This document shows, piece after piece, positions 23,595 through 36,700 of a stretch of 64,000 bases of DNA (its first letter is position 1; every line of letters begins with the position of its first letter). Source of the stretch: Schistosoma haematobium (lineage: Eukaryota > Platyhelminthes > Trematoda > Strigeidida > Schistosomatidae). The stretch covers positions 60,115,591-60,179,590 of the forward strand of contig NC_067195.1 in the NCBI RefSeq assembly GCF_000699445.3, given 5' to 3'. The translations under genes were made by a program, and so were the position numbers. The notes beneath the pieces were generated by a model, which saw nothing but the letters and a program-made list of their open reading frames with translations, made no database searches and was not told the DNA's origin.

Positions 23595-24000
23595 ACAATC
23601 TACACACCCAGCTTCACAATCAGAGACGTTACCACTGAGCTATCCGATACGCGACCAACCTCCTGTAGGACTGAGATGTAATCACAATTGATTGATCACT
23701 GGATGGTGTTCATGGTCATGTGAGTGACACGAGATCGAATCCGCCAAGGAGCACCAGTTCCCTCAAGATTACAGGTACACCTTGCTGACGCCTGCCAAGT
23801 AGCACGAAACCCGGGTCCAGGGTTTCCTGTTGACTACCTCCAACCACAATCTAATCTCAATATATATAGTGCCCGCAGTGTCAAGTCACCCAGACTGGTG
23901 GCCACATTGCAACATGATCGATAGCATTCGATCTGCACTAATAAGGACTAGACAAGCATGACAATGATCGCCACCCAGTGATCAATCAACCTTTAACTGA
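23595..24000. mobile_element. SINE family B, head-to-head chimera plus head-to-tail restart
   Basis: 23595-23720 is family B on the minus strand including the A-box region. 23722-23845 is family B on the plus strand from the B-box region (GATCGAATCCGCC) through the hammerhead, whose first box is damaged (CTGACGC). After the 3' end (CTACCTCCAACCACAATC) the next unit begins at about 23870 (GTGCCCGCAGTGTCAAGTCACC) and continues to about 23999. The element therefore records both an inversion and a tandem junction. Confidence 0.75.
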
Positions 24001-24239
24001 ATTATTAAGCAATAAAGTATCTCTATTTATTCTAATCTTTAAAAAATGTATAATGAAATATTTACATTTCGAAGTAATTTGATTATTTATCCTAAAATCG
24101 TATTTTACATATCACAACTCTTACATTTTGCTTAATATCGAATCTTTACATTATAGCCTTTGATTAAATGTAATTATTCAATTTAAATGAATAATCTAAA
24201 AACAGAACATGAACAGCTAAATTATTAGCTGATCAGTTA

Positions 24240-24655
24240 TCGTACTTGGTATTCGTTACTTGAATCTTCCCAATAATGTTTAGAACTGCAATTGATCAGT
24301 CTCTTATTAGTATATATGCATACTGTGTGTATTGTCTCAATCTTGACTTGAGTCACAAGCTTTATAAGCAAAAATGGATAGTTGCTAGCAGTCCTAAACA
24401 TTAATAGGAAGATTCAAGTAAACAATATCAAGTGGATTTAAACTTCACCCCATTTCACAAGCAATTGGCTATCAGGACTCAGTAGCTAAATGAACAAAGC
24501 GATGACGTTCTAAGCGAACGGTACTGGGTTCGAGTCCCGGAGTGAATATCAACTCTTGAATGCAAGTACACCCAGCTGACGAGTCCCAAACAGGACTAAA
24601 TACGCGTCCTGGATTCCACTACTAACCACTATCCATCTTAGCTATAGTACTGTTT
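24240..24655. mobile_element. Sm-alpha-type SINE with decayed hammerhead, head-to-head
   Basis: 24240-24376 is the 5' module on the minus strand; 24377-24655 is a unit on the plus strand. The tRNA-like head has B box GGTTCGAGTCCC (about 24528) and a weaker A box (AGTAGCTAAATG). The hammerhead follows: CTGACGA (24576-24582), stem II GTCC/GGAC, but TAAA (24597-24600) in place of GAAA, so it should be inactive. The end CGTCCTGGATTCCACTACTAACCACTATCC is typical of Sm-alpha as I know it. Confidence 0.75.
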
Positions 24656-24828
24656 AATTGTCAAGATTTCAAATAGGATTCTTGTCTTAATGATATAACA
24701 GATGTATTATTTAATACAAAAATACTACTGACCCGAAATTTTTCAAATGTTTAACTAATTTTGAATCTTTACAGTTTTAATAATGACTGAGTAACACAAT
24801 AAACTAATAAATGGGAAACGTTTTGATG

Positions 24829-24901
24829 GAGTTTTGTTCTCTGAGTTAGATCGTTCAGAAGAACAATGAAAGCTTCACGACCAGTTCAGAGAACAAAACT
24901 C
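24829..24901 (+). ncRNA. PLE-derived hairpin with hammerhead-like centre
   Basis: A perfect 16 bp inverted repeat (GAGTTTTGTTCTCTGA at 24829-24844 with its complement at 24886-24901) encloses 41 bases with stem TCGTTC-AGAA-GAACAA and GAAAGC. The same inner sequence (GTTCAGAAGAAC.ATGAAAGCT.CACGACCA) and the right arm occur at 50952-51009, at the 3' end of the GIY-YIG PLE. The first hammerhead box is not intact here, so this is a relic. Confidence 0.55.
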
Positions 24902-25568
24902 TATTAAAATCATCCACCTGAGCTATAAATTTTCTCCATCATCTCAAAGGGCAACTATATTTTAAATTTTTTTTCCAATCCATTAATATCATTAATACAC
25001 TTAAAATTCAGTAGGTTTCAATAAAATAAAGAATTGTTTTAAACATAAACCCTTTTAAAGAAATGTTTAATGATTAAACATTTCAAGAGTTCATTTCAAC
25101 TTTGTATCTTTCTAATCTCATTTAATAATACTCTCTCAATCAGTCATAATTCTCACACGTTTTATTGTTGTGCTCAACTTACATTTAACATTTATTGTCT
25201 GAATAAAAATGTATCTTATGACCCTTTACTGATATACATTTAATAACGAAATTAAAAAAAGGATACTAGAAAAAAACATCTATCACTCACTAATATAGTG
25301 TTTACCATTAAAGAATAAGTGTCAACCCATAGTGTAATGATTAACCTCCATATTAACTGGTTTAAGGTATTAACAAAACGTGATTTAAATACCAGTAACT
25401 ATAGTCTATTTCAATAAGTCATAAACTTGAAATTTGTCTTTATTTAATACGATAATGACTTTTTACATATGTAGTCAAGTCATAGTAATGATACATAGCT
25501 TTATGTTTCAACCAAACTATATTAACTTATGTGATAAACATTGCAATCAAACATTCTTAATGATTATG
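24902..25568. other. AT-rich spacer
   Basis: Nothing clear. AACCCATAGTGTAATG..GGTTTAAGGTATTAAC near 25324 weakly recalls a tRNA-like head, not enough to call. Confidence 0.4.
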
Positions 25569-25569
25569 T

Positions 25570-28500
25570 AAAATAGTCCTCCATCGACTCTTTCCAAATA
25601 TGTTTGATGACGACGGCCTGCTTGAATATCTGGGCTACCTATTTCTGCCATCTAATTATTTCAACAAGTTATCTTTTTTTTCATTTTGTTTTGACGTCGC
25701 ATTATGTCCATTAATCGCGTAACCTATACAGAAGCGTTTATGGAAAGCCTACGACCTCTCGCTGCACAAGTTACAAAAAAGTACTATAAAAGACATTGTG
25801 GTGGTTGGCAATATGAGTTAAAGAGAATGAACATTAATCGTATGTGGATTCCCGAGCTGCTAAATTCTAACTGCCGACCACTAATCAACAAAGTGGACTA
25901 TCTTCGATTCCTACTAATTCAAAATATGTATCGTAATTGTGGTGTCATCACTATTCAAGAATCTTGGTTAAATGATTTACAGGACGACTGCCTAGTATCA
26001 CTACGTGATTTCAAAATTTATCGTCAGGATCGATCAAACAATAAAAAGAGATGTGCTGGCGGTGTAGCTACGTTTGTAAACGTGAACTAGTGTCGATCTT
26101 CGTTTGCGTGTTTCAAGTTCTCAAATGACTTTATCGACTGTCTAACTCTAAGATGACGTCCAAAACATCTGAATAAATACAAATATGTTTATGTCACCAA
26201 TATCTACGTGACTCCAGACTGCACATCATCTGCGCTATCTGTTTTCGCTGATGAATTCACTGAGTTCGCTGTTACTGCGTTCAGTGATTCACTTTCAGTT
26301 GTATGTGGTGATTTCAATTCATGTGACTGTAGCTTCCTTTCGTCAGTAGGTCGCCAAAATGTAGTAGATTTTCCTACTCGTTTGGATGCTCATTTAGACT
26401 TCGTTTTCATTAATGATGTGGGTATATATGTGACTCGTAAACGTGCTCGATTGTCTAGCTCGGATCACTGTATGATTCGTGTTCTACCTAAAGTATATGG
26501 AAAGCATGAGAAGAGTACACTCTTACATCAAACCAAGAAAGTCAAATATAGGAATTACTCAGTATAAAATATCCAAAATCTGCAAAACATGTTTCATACG
26601 ACTAACTGTGGATTATTTACAGATGACTCACTGGAAATCACTACTGATTTTATCACTTGTTACCTTAAATTCTGTTTTGATATTTGTTGTCCCACTGAAA
26701 CCATTTTTGTAAGTTTCGATCGACTCACACCTTCAAAACTGAAACGACTACGGAGGGTGAGAGAAAGACTGTATAAAGAGAAGAACTGTAATGAAGTTCG
26801 TGAGCTAAATGGTCTGATAAACGTAGAGATTAGACGTCTCAACTGTATATTTACTGAAAAACTCTTGTCTTGCAAGAACTCTCCAAGTATGTGGAAAGTC
26901 TTTAAAGAACTTACAGATGACAGACAGATTAGGAGCGATAACCAGCTGAATGTTTGTGACTTAAATAAGTCTTTTGTACGTCAGTCATCTGATGTAATGC
27001 TCCCTTCATCCACAGGTTTAAAGAATAGCCGTGTTCCTCGTTCCACTGAAACTGATGTCCGAAGATGTCTCCAGTTACTTAATTTATCCTGATGTTTAGG
27101 ACCTGATGGTATCTCAAACATCTTTTTTTAAAAATGTGCTGACGTCTTATGTTATCCGTTCACGACTATCTTTAACCGATCCTTCTCATCTAATCTCCTA
27201 CCGAAAATGTGGAGAAAGATGAAGATAATCCGTGTACCCAATAAAGTATCTGGTGATAAGAATGTGAAATTTAGACTTATTGCAATAATTTCACCCTTCC
27301 TTAAAACAATGGAAAAATTATTAGTACTTCCATTTCAGCCTGCGATAAGAGAGCATATTGATCCGTATCAGTTTGCCTACAGATGGAAATGAAGCACCTT
27401 AGATACTGTTGCTGTTCTGCATCACAATATAGTGTTCAACTTAGAAAAGGGTAAGAAGTATGTTCGATGGGCTTTTCTGGACTATACTTCAGCTTTTGAT
27501 TCTATACCAAGACAACGTTTACTTAACAAGTTAATCAGCGTCAACACTGACAGCTGGATAACCAACTGGCTATGTCCATACATCTCTGAAAGGGAACAGT
27601 ACACTGTATTTGGAGTAAAGTGTTCAGAGTCTCTACTGTCTCATGAAGGTGTACCACAAGGAGCTGTTTTTTCACCTCTTCTTTTCTCTTTTTTTCTGCA
27701 TGATTTGCCGTCTTACACAAAAAACACTATTGTGAAATATGCGGATGATCTCACTGTATGTATGCCTATCTCTTCCTCTTTACATCCCATAGAAATGAAT
27801 GAGTTTTTGTGTCGTATTGATTGTTGGTCTGTTGTTAATGGTCTCGTACTTAATCCGTCTAAATGTTAAGCTGTTAACTTTAACATGAGACATGAACGGC
27901 ATCTAAACAGCATTTTGAGATCCCATAATGCCTGTGCCATTGCAGACTCTTTGATAAACACAGCGTTGAAGGTCAGTTATTTTGGTGTTACTTTTTCCTC
28001 TGATCTCTTTTGGTCTTCTCATGTTTTACCGTTATCGAAGGAAGTTTTCGTATGAATTACTACATAAAGTGATTGCATGCTCTTGGGATTACTTGTCATT
28101 TACTTTTATAATTTGTCAATTCTTGCATATTACCTATTATTCTCCATTATTCATTCCCGGACTTTTGAGAAAAGACTTTGCTGCATTGTGGAGAGTGCTG
28201 AAGGCAGTTAGCAAGGTGTGTAGTGAATCTTTCGAGGTCATAATTAATATGGTTGTGGATAGACATCTAAAGTCATGCAAACTCCTGGCAGGTGTTATTT
28301 TATCGGATACTAACCATTTCCTTCACTCATATCTTTTTCCTTGTATATCTTCTGGTAGAACGAGACGCAATTACATTAAAATCCATGCACGCGAGCAGAA
28401 GTATAAAAGTTCTGTGATACCTTACCTAGCAAATATGCTCTGTGACGAACAGGTTGTCAGAGTTAACCTAGTCAATAACCTGCATTCTTAACATGTCTCT

Positions 28501-28675
28501 AATTTGAAAAGTTGTACAGTTTTCCAGATATTTTTAAACCTTCTTTCCCATTTTTTGTCTTTGTTTCTGTTTTTTTGTGTAAGAAACTTGCTGAAATACG
28601 CTGTGCTGAGAATTCTATATTGTACCAAAATATAATATTGAATAAAGTCATTAATAATAATGATAATAATCTAAC
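25570..28675 (+). pseudogene. CR1-like LINE, decayed: AP-endonuclease plus reverse transcriptase
   Basis: Endonuclease pieces come first: NSNCRPLINKVDYLRFLL and VITIQESWL (25870-25970), then VVCGDFNSCD (about 26300), HLDFVFI and SSSDHCMIRV (about 26455). The RT follows: LRRVRERLYKEKN (about 26750), PSMWKVFKEL, CLGPDGISN (27095), FLDYTSAFDSIPR (27475), GVPQGAVFSPLLF (27650), KYADDLTV (27737) and LVLNPSKC (27845). A C-terminal cysteine-bearing region ends near 28490. Stops and frameshifts occur throughout, so it is not functional. The non-coding tail ends in TAATAATAATGATAATAAT near 28672. The endonuclease style and the YADD context fit the CR1/Jockey side of LINEs, and the schistosome element SR1 is a plausible relative. 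I could not fix the 5' end. Confidence 0.85.
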
Positions 28676-28899
28676 TCTATTTTGTGTTAGATTAACGACT
28701 AGGATTATCAAGTCAACAAATGTCTACCTTTCTATTTCTAAAGATGTCATCAGACGGAAATAATGATTAATTAGGGTACATCAATAACAGATAGCCATCA
28801 TTATCTGTTCGATTAACTGAAATTTAAAAATGCCTTAACTAATCCTTTTGATCATTGGTTCGTTCTTTCTTTTGAATTTATCCTGTAAAATTACAGATG

Positions 28900-28939
<40 letters not shown>

Positions 28940-29137
28940 TGGTAAAGGAATGATCAGAAAATGAACATAAATGTATCAAAGCAACCAATACTTATTGCTT
29001 TCTGTCCATTATATTACATAATATAACGCAATATTAATCTTAATGATTTATTTACTTCTCGCGAAATACTTACGAAGAACTTTCAAGGGAGTATAGGTAC
29101 TTAAAACTTATGCCAAGGTTATAGGAACTATCTTACA
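28676..29137. other. AT-rich spacer with TA microsatellite
   Basis: Contains an alternating AT run at 28904-28935. A small hairpin ATCTAAC/GTTAGAT flanks 28669-28692, right after the LINE tail. Confidence 0.5.
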
Positions 29138-29405
29138 ATCAATTTTGATTGTGATTAATTTTGGTTAAACCCATTTATTAACTTACTTAACAGACAATGT
29201 TATTTGAACAAGAACATTTCGCAGATTTCTTTGTACACTTATGATCATTAGATCATATGACAGACTCTAGTTAATATGTTGATTGCTTAAATATCACTCG
29301 ATGATTCATTCTCCTCCCCATGAATATATGTACTGAAATCCTATTATTAGCTTTTGCATTGCCTTGCTGACTGCTTATGCAATTTGACTATGATTTTGCC
29401 TATGT
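29138..29405 (-). repeat. 268 bp repeat, arm 2 of an inverted pair
   Basis: Reverse complement of 18460-18727 with a few differences, for example GATTGTGATTAAT here against GATTGTGGTTAAT there. Confidence 0.75.
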
Positions 29406-29838
29406 AATTGCTCGTGTGTACTTATTCGCCTCTCCGCTTCAAATGCGATTGGTGTGCTTTAGTTTACTTGTAATATTATCTGAGATATTTTTATGAATGA
29501 TAAATGAATTGTAATAAACAACAATGTAAATGCGTGTTACTTTACTTGATTAAACTTGATACTAGACTTTTGTTTATAGAATCTAACAATTTCCTTTCAA
29601 TTAATTGAAGTACTATTTTTATCAAGAAATCTGAAATTACTGGATTCCTTCTCATCTAAACAAAATGTGTGCGTATTGTTTATGAATTCTAACACCAAGA
29701 TCAAACATCCTCCTAGCATTCAATGACTTTTCATCTGAAGTCAGTGTATGGCAAAATTCACTTTCATGTTAGATATATGAAGGTATAATGTGAAGTTTTT
29801 CTAATTAATCTTTAGTGTGAAGTTGTAGAGATCGTTGA
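29406..29838. other. AT-rich spacer
   Basis: Nothing recognised. Confidence 0.45.
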
Positions 29839-29839
29839 A

Positions 29840-30085
29840 TTTCAATGAAATCATGAACCGATGTATTTCAGACCACCACTGAAATCCTGGAATTACTGGA
29901 CAACTGTTTCTTTCTAATTTGGAACTCCTTCGCAGTGCGAACTAACACCGTTGTATCCTGAGTTAGAGGTATGAAGGATGAACGTTCGTGCTCAAGATCG
30001 AAGGTCCCGGGTTCAGTCCCAGAGTACAATGTCGTGGTTACACACTGCTAACGAGTCCCATACCAAAACAAAAAGGCCTGGATTG
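29840..30085. mobile_element. Decayed hammerhead SINEs, head-to-head
   Basis: 29855-29940 is the family A 3' part on the minus strand (ACCACCACTGAAATCCTGG...GTTTC), with a ruined first box. 29945-30085 is a plus-strand tRNA-like head (TGAGTTAGAGGTATG and GGGTTCAGTCCC) followed by CTGCTAACGAGTCCCATACC..AAACAAAAAGGCCTGGATTG, a hammerhead with several core changes. Confidence 0.6.
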
Positions 30086-31645
30086 AATGGGAGAACACAA
30101 TTGAAGGAGATTTTGAAATATTTGCCATAAAATTATCATTGAAAAAATGACATTAAAGTATTTATTTGATGTTTTTCCAAAGCTGGAATAGTTTGATACT
30201 TTTAAGTAAGGTACAGCTATTTTAACTAGTCTAAAATATTTGACAATATAATGAAAACGAATATGTAATGCACGACATTACTTACTTCCATTGAAAGAAT
30301 ATATATCACGTCAAAGTGGGTCTTTCATCAAATAGATTTGATAATGTTACAGACACTCGTCATCACAGACTGGTATTAAAATGAAAAGTCATTTAAAAGT
30401 AGAAAAGGACTTAGTTAGCTTAATTACTGTTCATGGATTTTAAGAATCTCCGATTTACAAATCCACATGGGGCTGAATTTATAATATAAGCTTATACAAG
30501 TCAGTGATGCATGTATTAGTTCAACACCTGACATTTGAATGAGTAAACTTACCCATATTAGTTACCTTTTTAGCTATTTAAGGATCAAATATTAATCTGT
30601 TTCATACCAGTACACTGCTATCCATAACTGAATGATGGTTCCGTTTAAATTACGAGTTGTATGAATTAGAATACTGCAGTGAAACCCTACATCTAAATGT
30701 GCTAATGTATACGTGTCAAATAATTAGCGATCCCGGTGAGGTCTTGGACGGCCATTTCCGGGAATCTTATACCAATACAGCCGGTTTTCAGTCACTGTCT
30801 ATCTGGAGTTAAAATTCTGAACCATACATGATTCTTATGACTATTATCTTAATTTATGTTAGGAAAACCTTCGAAAATTTCACTTGAATGAATGAAAACT
30901 TACCGATACCATTGATTAATAAAATTATTCATTAAACATTAAGTAAAAGCAAAACTATCAGATAATACTTATGGTTACAAAAAAACAAACACAATCTAAT
31001 CAAGAGGTTATTTCGTAATCGTACAGAAAATGATTCTAGGGGAAATTAGTATGATATGCATTGTTTGCAATTATTTCTTGATAGTGATAATGATAAAATA
31101 AAACATAATACACCTAGAATTGTTATCATGTATGAAAATTAATAATCGTCAACATAGAAAACTGGTAAGCATTAGCATATTTGACAACTACATACACAAC
31201 AAGAGGAATCAATTTGAAAAGCGGATATAAAAAATCATGGAATCGATTTGGAACACCGACGATAAACATCATTTTTGAATAAATATCTGAACAAAATTCT
31301 TTCAAAAACAATTCGTGATTTCGAAACAATGAACAAGATTCGAATATCAAGTGGATTCTTATGTTGGTATCGCGTTTTTCGAGTTAAATAGTTTAATTCC
31401 ATGACTTTCAGTATCATCATTTAAGGAAGAGTAGTGTCTGACTATCCTATACAGGACAATGATGAAAGGTTTGCAATTAAATTGTTCAACTCAAGATACA
31501 CAACACCACCTACGATTCATGACTCAGTACACATTTAATAAGGATTTCAGCAACGCATAAAGAGATTCATAATTAGCGAGTAACTTTTGATGAAGGACTA
31601 TGGCAACTGTTTGACTAGTGCTGGTAAACAGTTAGAATAAAGATA
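30086..31645. other. AT-rich spacer
   Basis: No gene seen. A small GC-richer patch at about 30730-30790 (GATCCCGGTGAGGTCTTGGACGG) looks like a repeat fragment of unknown type. Confidence 0.45.
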
Positions 31646-31649
31646 AGAC

Positions 31650-32080
31650 TGTTGGAGTGCTAGATCCATAGAAATCACTTGGTTTAACATCTTATTTTTG
31701 TAATTTTATTTTGAAAATTTGTATTTCTCATTTTTGTTCCAAAACGCCCACTTTAGCCTTCACTTTGTATTTCCCACTTAGAATGGCCTTAAACGTCATT
31801 GTTTCATTTCCTCTTTTAATGCGCTATTTTGTGACGTTTCCCAAGGACATTTTTATACTGTATGTATACGCTTGAGTTGTGTGCCTGTTCGTTCATGCTT
31901 TCGACTGCTAGTGGAATACACTTTTCCCTCATCTGAATCTTGACTTCTTCCTCTAGTTAGTAGGGCTGAGACATAATGGAATAGTTTAGGTTGTTTTGTC
32001 GTCGTGTTGCCAATCCTTTATTCGTCTACCGATTTTAGACGATCTCATGATTCCTTCAAACACAGAAAGAACTAAGTAAA
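31650..32080. repeat. Possible solo LTR or other retroelement fragment
   Basis: This stretch differs in composition from its flanks: it is pyrimidine-rich, with CGCCCACTTTAGCC, TGACGTTTCCCAAGG and GCCTGTTCGTTC. It begins near TGTTGGAGTGCTAGATCC. I found no matching second copy in the window, no clear target duplication and no internal LTR-element protein. The call rests on composition and general look only. Confidence 0.25.
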
Positions 32081-34510
32081 TATTATCAAAATTAGTAGTC
32101 ACAGCAATGAGGTATACATCTCAAAACCTCTACGAAATGTTAATTCACAGTATTCAAAGATGTTTCTCACCACGGAATGATTGATATCAAGTAGGAAAAT
32201 AAGAGAAATTATCAAGCAATAAAAGTCTGTTTAGTCCCAGTTTGTTTCTCCCCACCAGAGCTTCCTCGCTATTTTCAGCCAAGATTGAAGTCAGGATCTT
32301 GAGACCTTGCAGCGACTATGTTATCTTCATACCTCTGAATGTAAATCCAGTAGTCTACTTTTCCAACTTTAACCAATTCCTTAAATTACGGTGTTCAAAA
32401 ACTTATTTCATCAGTAATAATTATTTCACTCTTGTCACATTTAAACCCCACCAATAACAATGTTTGACTAGGAATTCACTAATCTGTCTAGAGAAATGTT
32501 CCAGATGAATCTATTCAATGAAATTTAGATTTACGTATATATAAGTATCTTCCATATAAATAGAATTAATTTTCGTATTTTAAATTACATTTTCACATAG
32601 ATTTTATCATAGTTTAACAAACAATTTCATTACTTTGTTAGTAAAAGTAATCTAAATTTAACTTAATGAATAGCTTTATTATGTTGTACACATCAAAAAC
32701 ATTTTGGATTTCGATACAAAGCCGATAAGAACACTCATTTATTTGTTACAATTTCCATTTATTGTTCTTTGATAGTAATTCAATGAAGGTGATCTCAAGT
32801 ATCATTTGTAATAAATTCGGCTAATACTTTGTCAACTTTAAGCTATGTTCTTAGCTCATTTACAATTAAATAGTATATTAATAGTATAATATTTGGTACA
32901 TAACTATCGATGAGATAAATTAATTTAATATAATGCAAAAAAAACATAAGTGACAAGCTAACACAATTCAACATATGAAACTAAAAATTGTAAGTATATT
33001 CAAATAGTTGCGGAGAATTGTAACACTTAAGAAATGTTCACAGAGTATCCAATGCCTGTAAATAAAGTGTTCAGGTTAACTAATTACATAACATCTTATT
33101 TGAAGAAAAAGGATATAATCAACTTCAGGTTTCTGTAATAACAGAGATTAATGTATTTGGTGTACCGAATGCATCATTTGATTTCAAGTCACCAGAATTG
33201 TACAGTTTTATTTTTTTCTTATGTTTCTTAAGTTTTTCTAGAATGTTCATAGTACAGCTATTTAGTACACCTTGTTTTAAATCAGGTTTTGTGAACTGCT
33301 AAGATATATATGACAAAGAGATGGAAAATAAATATTTTCTTCTATGGCTATTGGGTCTTATTTTTCACACATTAAGAAAACCATATAAAGCAGTAGTTGT
33401 GTAAAATAATCTACAAATCATTTTGTAAACTGATTATTACACGTTACCCTGAAAGAGTATACTACAAGAATAAGTTTTAAGACTATAAATCTGTTTTTAG
33501 ATGACCTATAAATTGAGGACATTGGCTTCCTCGATGTTTCTTCACCAGAAATCTTCTGCTCTTGAACCTCAAACATCAAATAGGAAGCTTTAAAAAATAG
33601 TATTTGCAGGATAAAATGTAACCCTTAGATTCTAGAAGCGTCTGGAAAACATACTGAATTTAGTAAAAAAAAAAATACCGGTAATTTTTAATCAGAATTA
33701 AGAAAAAGTAATGAGTAGTTTTCTAGATTCCTTTGAAAGCCTATAAAGAAAATTGATTTCTTAAAATACTTTCATCATTTTCTTGGTTACCAAAAATGTT
33801 TTCGAGGCTATCCGACAGTTCCATTTACAAAGCCTAAAAGCTCAAATTGTAGTATGTGCTACTTATACGGACATGAGTAGTATGTAACGATAATCAGGAT
33901 TACAATGTCTGGCAGAAGTTCGACAAGCAAAGAATGGGAACAGAAAGCAATTGGTATGAGAATGCAGGAACAATGAAGTCTGAGAAGATTGCAAGTTCGA
34001 GACATATCATTGACATTAAGGAAATTAAGGTATTTACTATATGGTTCTCGGATTTTACTAAGATGTGCTTTAATTTTGTCTTCAGATACATTCGATTGTC
34101 CCCATTTGTGTTCTCGTTCACTACAAAATAACGAGTAAATAAACTTGTAGATCGCCTTAAATTTTACAATATTATCGACTTCTTAATATAGTTACTCTAA
34201 TGTGAACACTATATTTTTTGAGATAATTAAGGTCTTTTGATTTCACTATTTATTGGTTGTACATAAAGTCAGCTTTTGCATAGTTGGCATTCATTTACTT
34301 CGAAAATTAGACATTTGGATGGTATAGTAAGTAAGTTTAATTTATTTCGTAGTTTATTTATGATGAAATTACTACTTCTTAAAACTCTAATATATTAGGA
34401 GACTTGCTTTCATTTGCAAAGGGTTTTTACTTTATAATTGATATTACTTTCTTTTTAAAGCAAGATTATTGATTTCAAGGGTTATTAATGTTTACAGTGA
34501 TTTATTTATT
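32081..34510. other. AT-rich spacer
   Basis: About 2.4 kb with no supported gene. Short frames at 32242 and 33900-34131 lack any recognisable domain. Confidence 0.5.
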
Positions 34511-34511
34511 C

Positions 34512-34775
34512 ACAATTACTTACTTACTTACGCTTGTTACTCCTCGTGGAGGAGAATAGGCCGCTCACTAGCATTCTCCATTCAACCCTGTTCTAGGCAA
34601 TCCTTTCCAGCTCTTTCCAATTGTTATTCATCCTTTTCATATCTAATTCTGTTTCCCGACGTAATGTGTTCTTTGGTTTTTCTCTTTTCTGCTTCCCTTC
34701 AGGATTCCATGTTAGGGCTTGCCTCGTGGTGTGGTTTGATGATTTGCGTAATGTATGTCCTGATTCACAATTGGC
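34512..34775 (-). pseudogene. RTE-like LINE, short 3' end
   Basis: Same family as 2829-3450; begins (plus-strand view) with TTACTTACTTACTTACG at about 34517, the complement of a (GTAA)n tail, and covers roughly the last 250 bp. Truncated after the segment encoding the GHTLRK region. Confidence 0.75.
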
Positions 34776-36405
34776 TAAGACAAAAAAACCTTATTTTTTG
34801 ACTAATTAATTAATACAGAGTGTATACCTGTTTTAACCTGTAGTTAATCATATAACAAATTCTGATACTTTTCTAATATAAATTGTAAACATGCTGAAAA
34901 GTTTGATTGATAACTGAGTGTAGATTTATTTATGTATTGCTCATACCTTATTCATGTATTCGTGTATTCATGTAACATAGATTAGTTTTGATGACATCAT
35001 TTTAAAATGTATAGACAAATATAAAGTTTCCAAGTTTAGAAAAAAACGGCAATGGATCGTTGTAATGCTATTTAATCTATAAAATAATCTGTAAGGGAAT
35101 AAAACTAAGGAAACAAACAAAAAACGGTATCTAAATGTTTACATAATCAGCTTCAATATTCGTTAGTTCATCACACAAAACGGTAAGTTAACACTATTAT
35201 AAACTGGGGAAATTCTTTTAATACTAATAAATTATGAGTTGTCCTATAAGTCCTCATGAAATTTTGTATAGATTTTGTGTTTGATTCTTGAAAATTGAAT
35301 ATTATAATCAAAGATTTCACTGTGCCTATGATAGATTGAATGAGATAAGTAAGCGATTGAATACTTTATATGTTATTATTCTAATAAAATTCAAATATGA
35401 TTTTCAAAATAAATTTTTTAGCTTAAATCTCATGGATAAAGAATTTCTCAAGTGATTTGCTTAACAACAATACTTATCTCCTGGACAGAAATTTACATCT
35501 TTGGAAATATTTCAATGATACCGGAGATCACGTTAAATGATTGTTCTCCAAGATCTATAACAAAACACTGAATAATTGTTCCTTAAATTTAGGCTTCGAA
35601 AGATTATCTGAAGCTTTTTAACTATTTATACACATTGCAAATCTAAAATTTCATCCTAAGACAGTGAACAAGTTGAAAACCAACAACTTCATCCATAAAC
35701 TGTATAGATCATTTTAACGTTGTCAGGAATCCGACAACATTTTCCACATCTATGAGATAATAAAGAAAAGTAAAATAAAATTCATAAATTTGATAGCTTG
35801 TTTAGGAAATGATTTATTCTATCACATAGTAAAGATTACATCGACCTGTAAGGCTTTTTTTACTATGGTCATTTTTTCAAGAATGTTAACATGTATCTGA
35901 TTAAAAAAGTATAGAACTACATACTGCTCCAGTATATGGTTTCAGTAAATTATAGATGATCTTTTATGTTAATTATTAAATAATTTTCGTGCATTAAATT
36001 CAACGCACAACATATATAATTTGAATCACTTTTAGATCAGTTCCCGAAGAAATGGATGTAGTATGTTTCTTTATTGGTAATAATAACGAATTATTTCATT
36101 CATTTTTTTGAATTAGATTACTGTATTGATTTTATTCTACTCCTGATTAGCTGATACTGGATTTTCTAAAAGTCAACCTTAGATACGGATTTTATTTTTC
36201 AAACTTTATTCTACTTGATCAGTTTTAGATTGTTATATATGTGACTTACTGAACCGAGTATTCTTCATAGATGGAATCCGTTCAAATTTATTTCCTCAAG
36301 AAATCTTATCAGCTGAATTTTCATTTGGACTGTTTGTTTCTAATAAGTTGATATTCATTAATTGATGGGAATCATCTAAGTGAAATAATAAGTCTTGCTA
36401 ATTGA
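34776..36405. other. AT-rich spacer
   Basis: Nothing recognised in 1.6 kb. Confidence 0.5.
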
Positions 36406-36409
36406 ACGC

Positions 36410-36700
36410 TATATTCGGTTCCTAGGTTATTCACGTAACCCCCAAGCTAGAACTACACAGCGACCTGAACACGAGAGATAAGGCACAAAATATTCGAGAA
36501 GCACTTTACTCCAAAGTTTCTTTTTAGTATAGAAAATTTAGGGTTTTTATAATATTTTAGATGTCCTTGGGTTTCCCGAAAATTCTGGAATGCTACTGAA
36601 GGTAGTAGCAGTAAAGTAATCAGTCAATCAGAAACTCTACATGTGACTTTTCACTTTCTTGATGTTTCTAGCTAAAACTTCAAGTGAACGCTGATTGGAT
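36410..36700. other. Compositionally distinct patch, possible LTR-like fragment
   Basis: GTAACCCCCAAGCTAGAACTACACAGCGACC and GAAGGTAGTAGCAGTAAAG..AATCAGTCAATCAG stand out from the AT-rich background and look like non-coding retroelement sequence. No second copy in the window, no defined ends. Confidence 0.2.
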
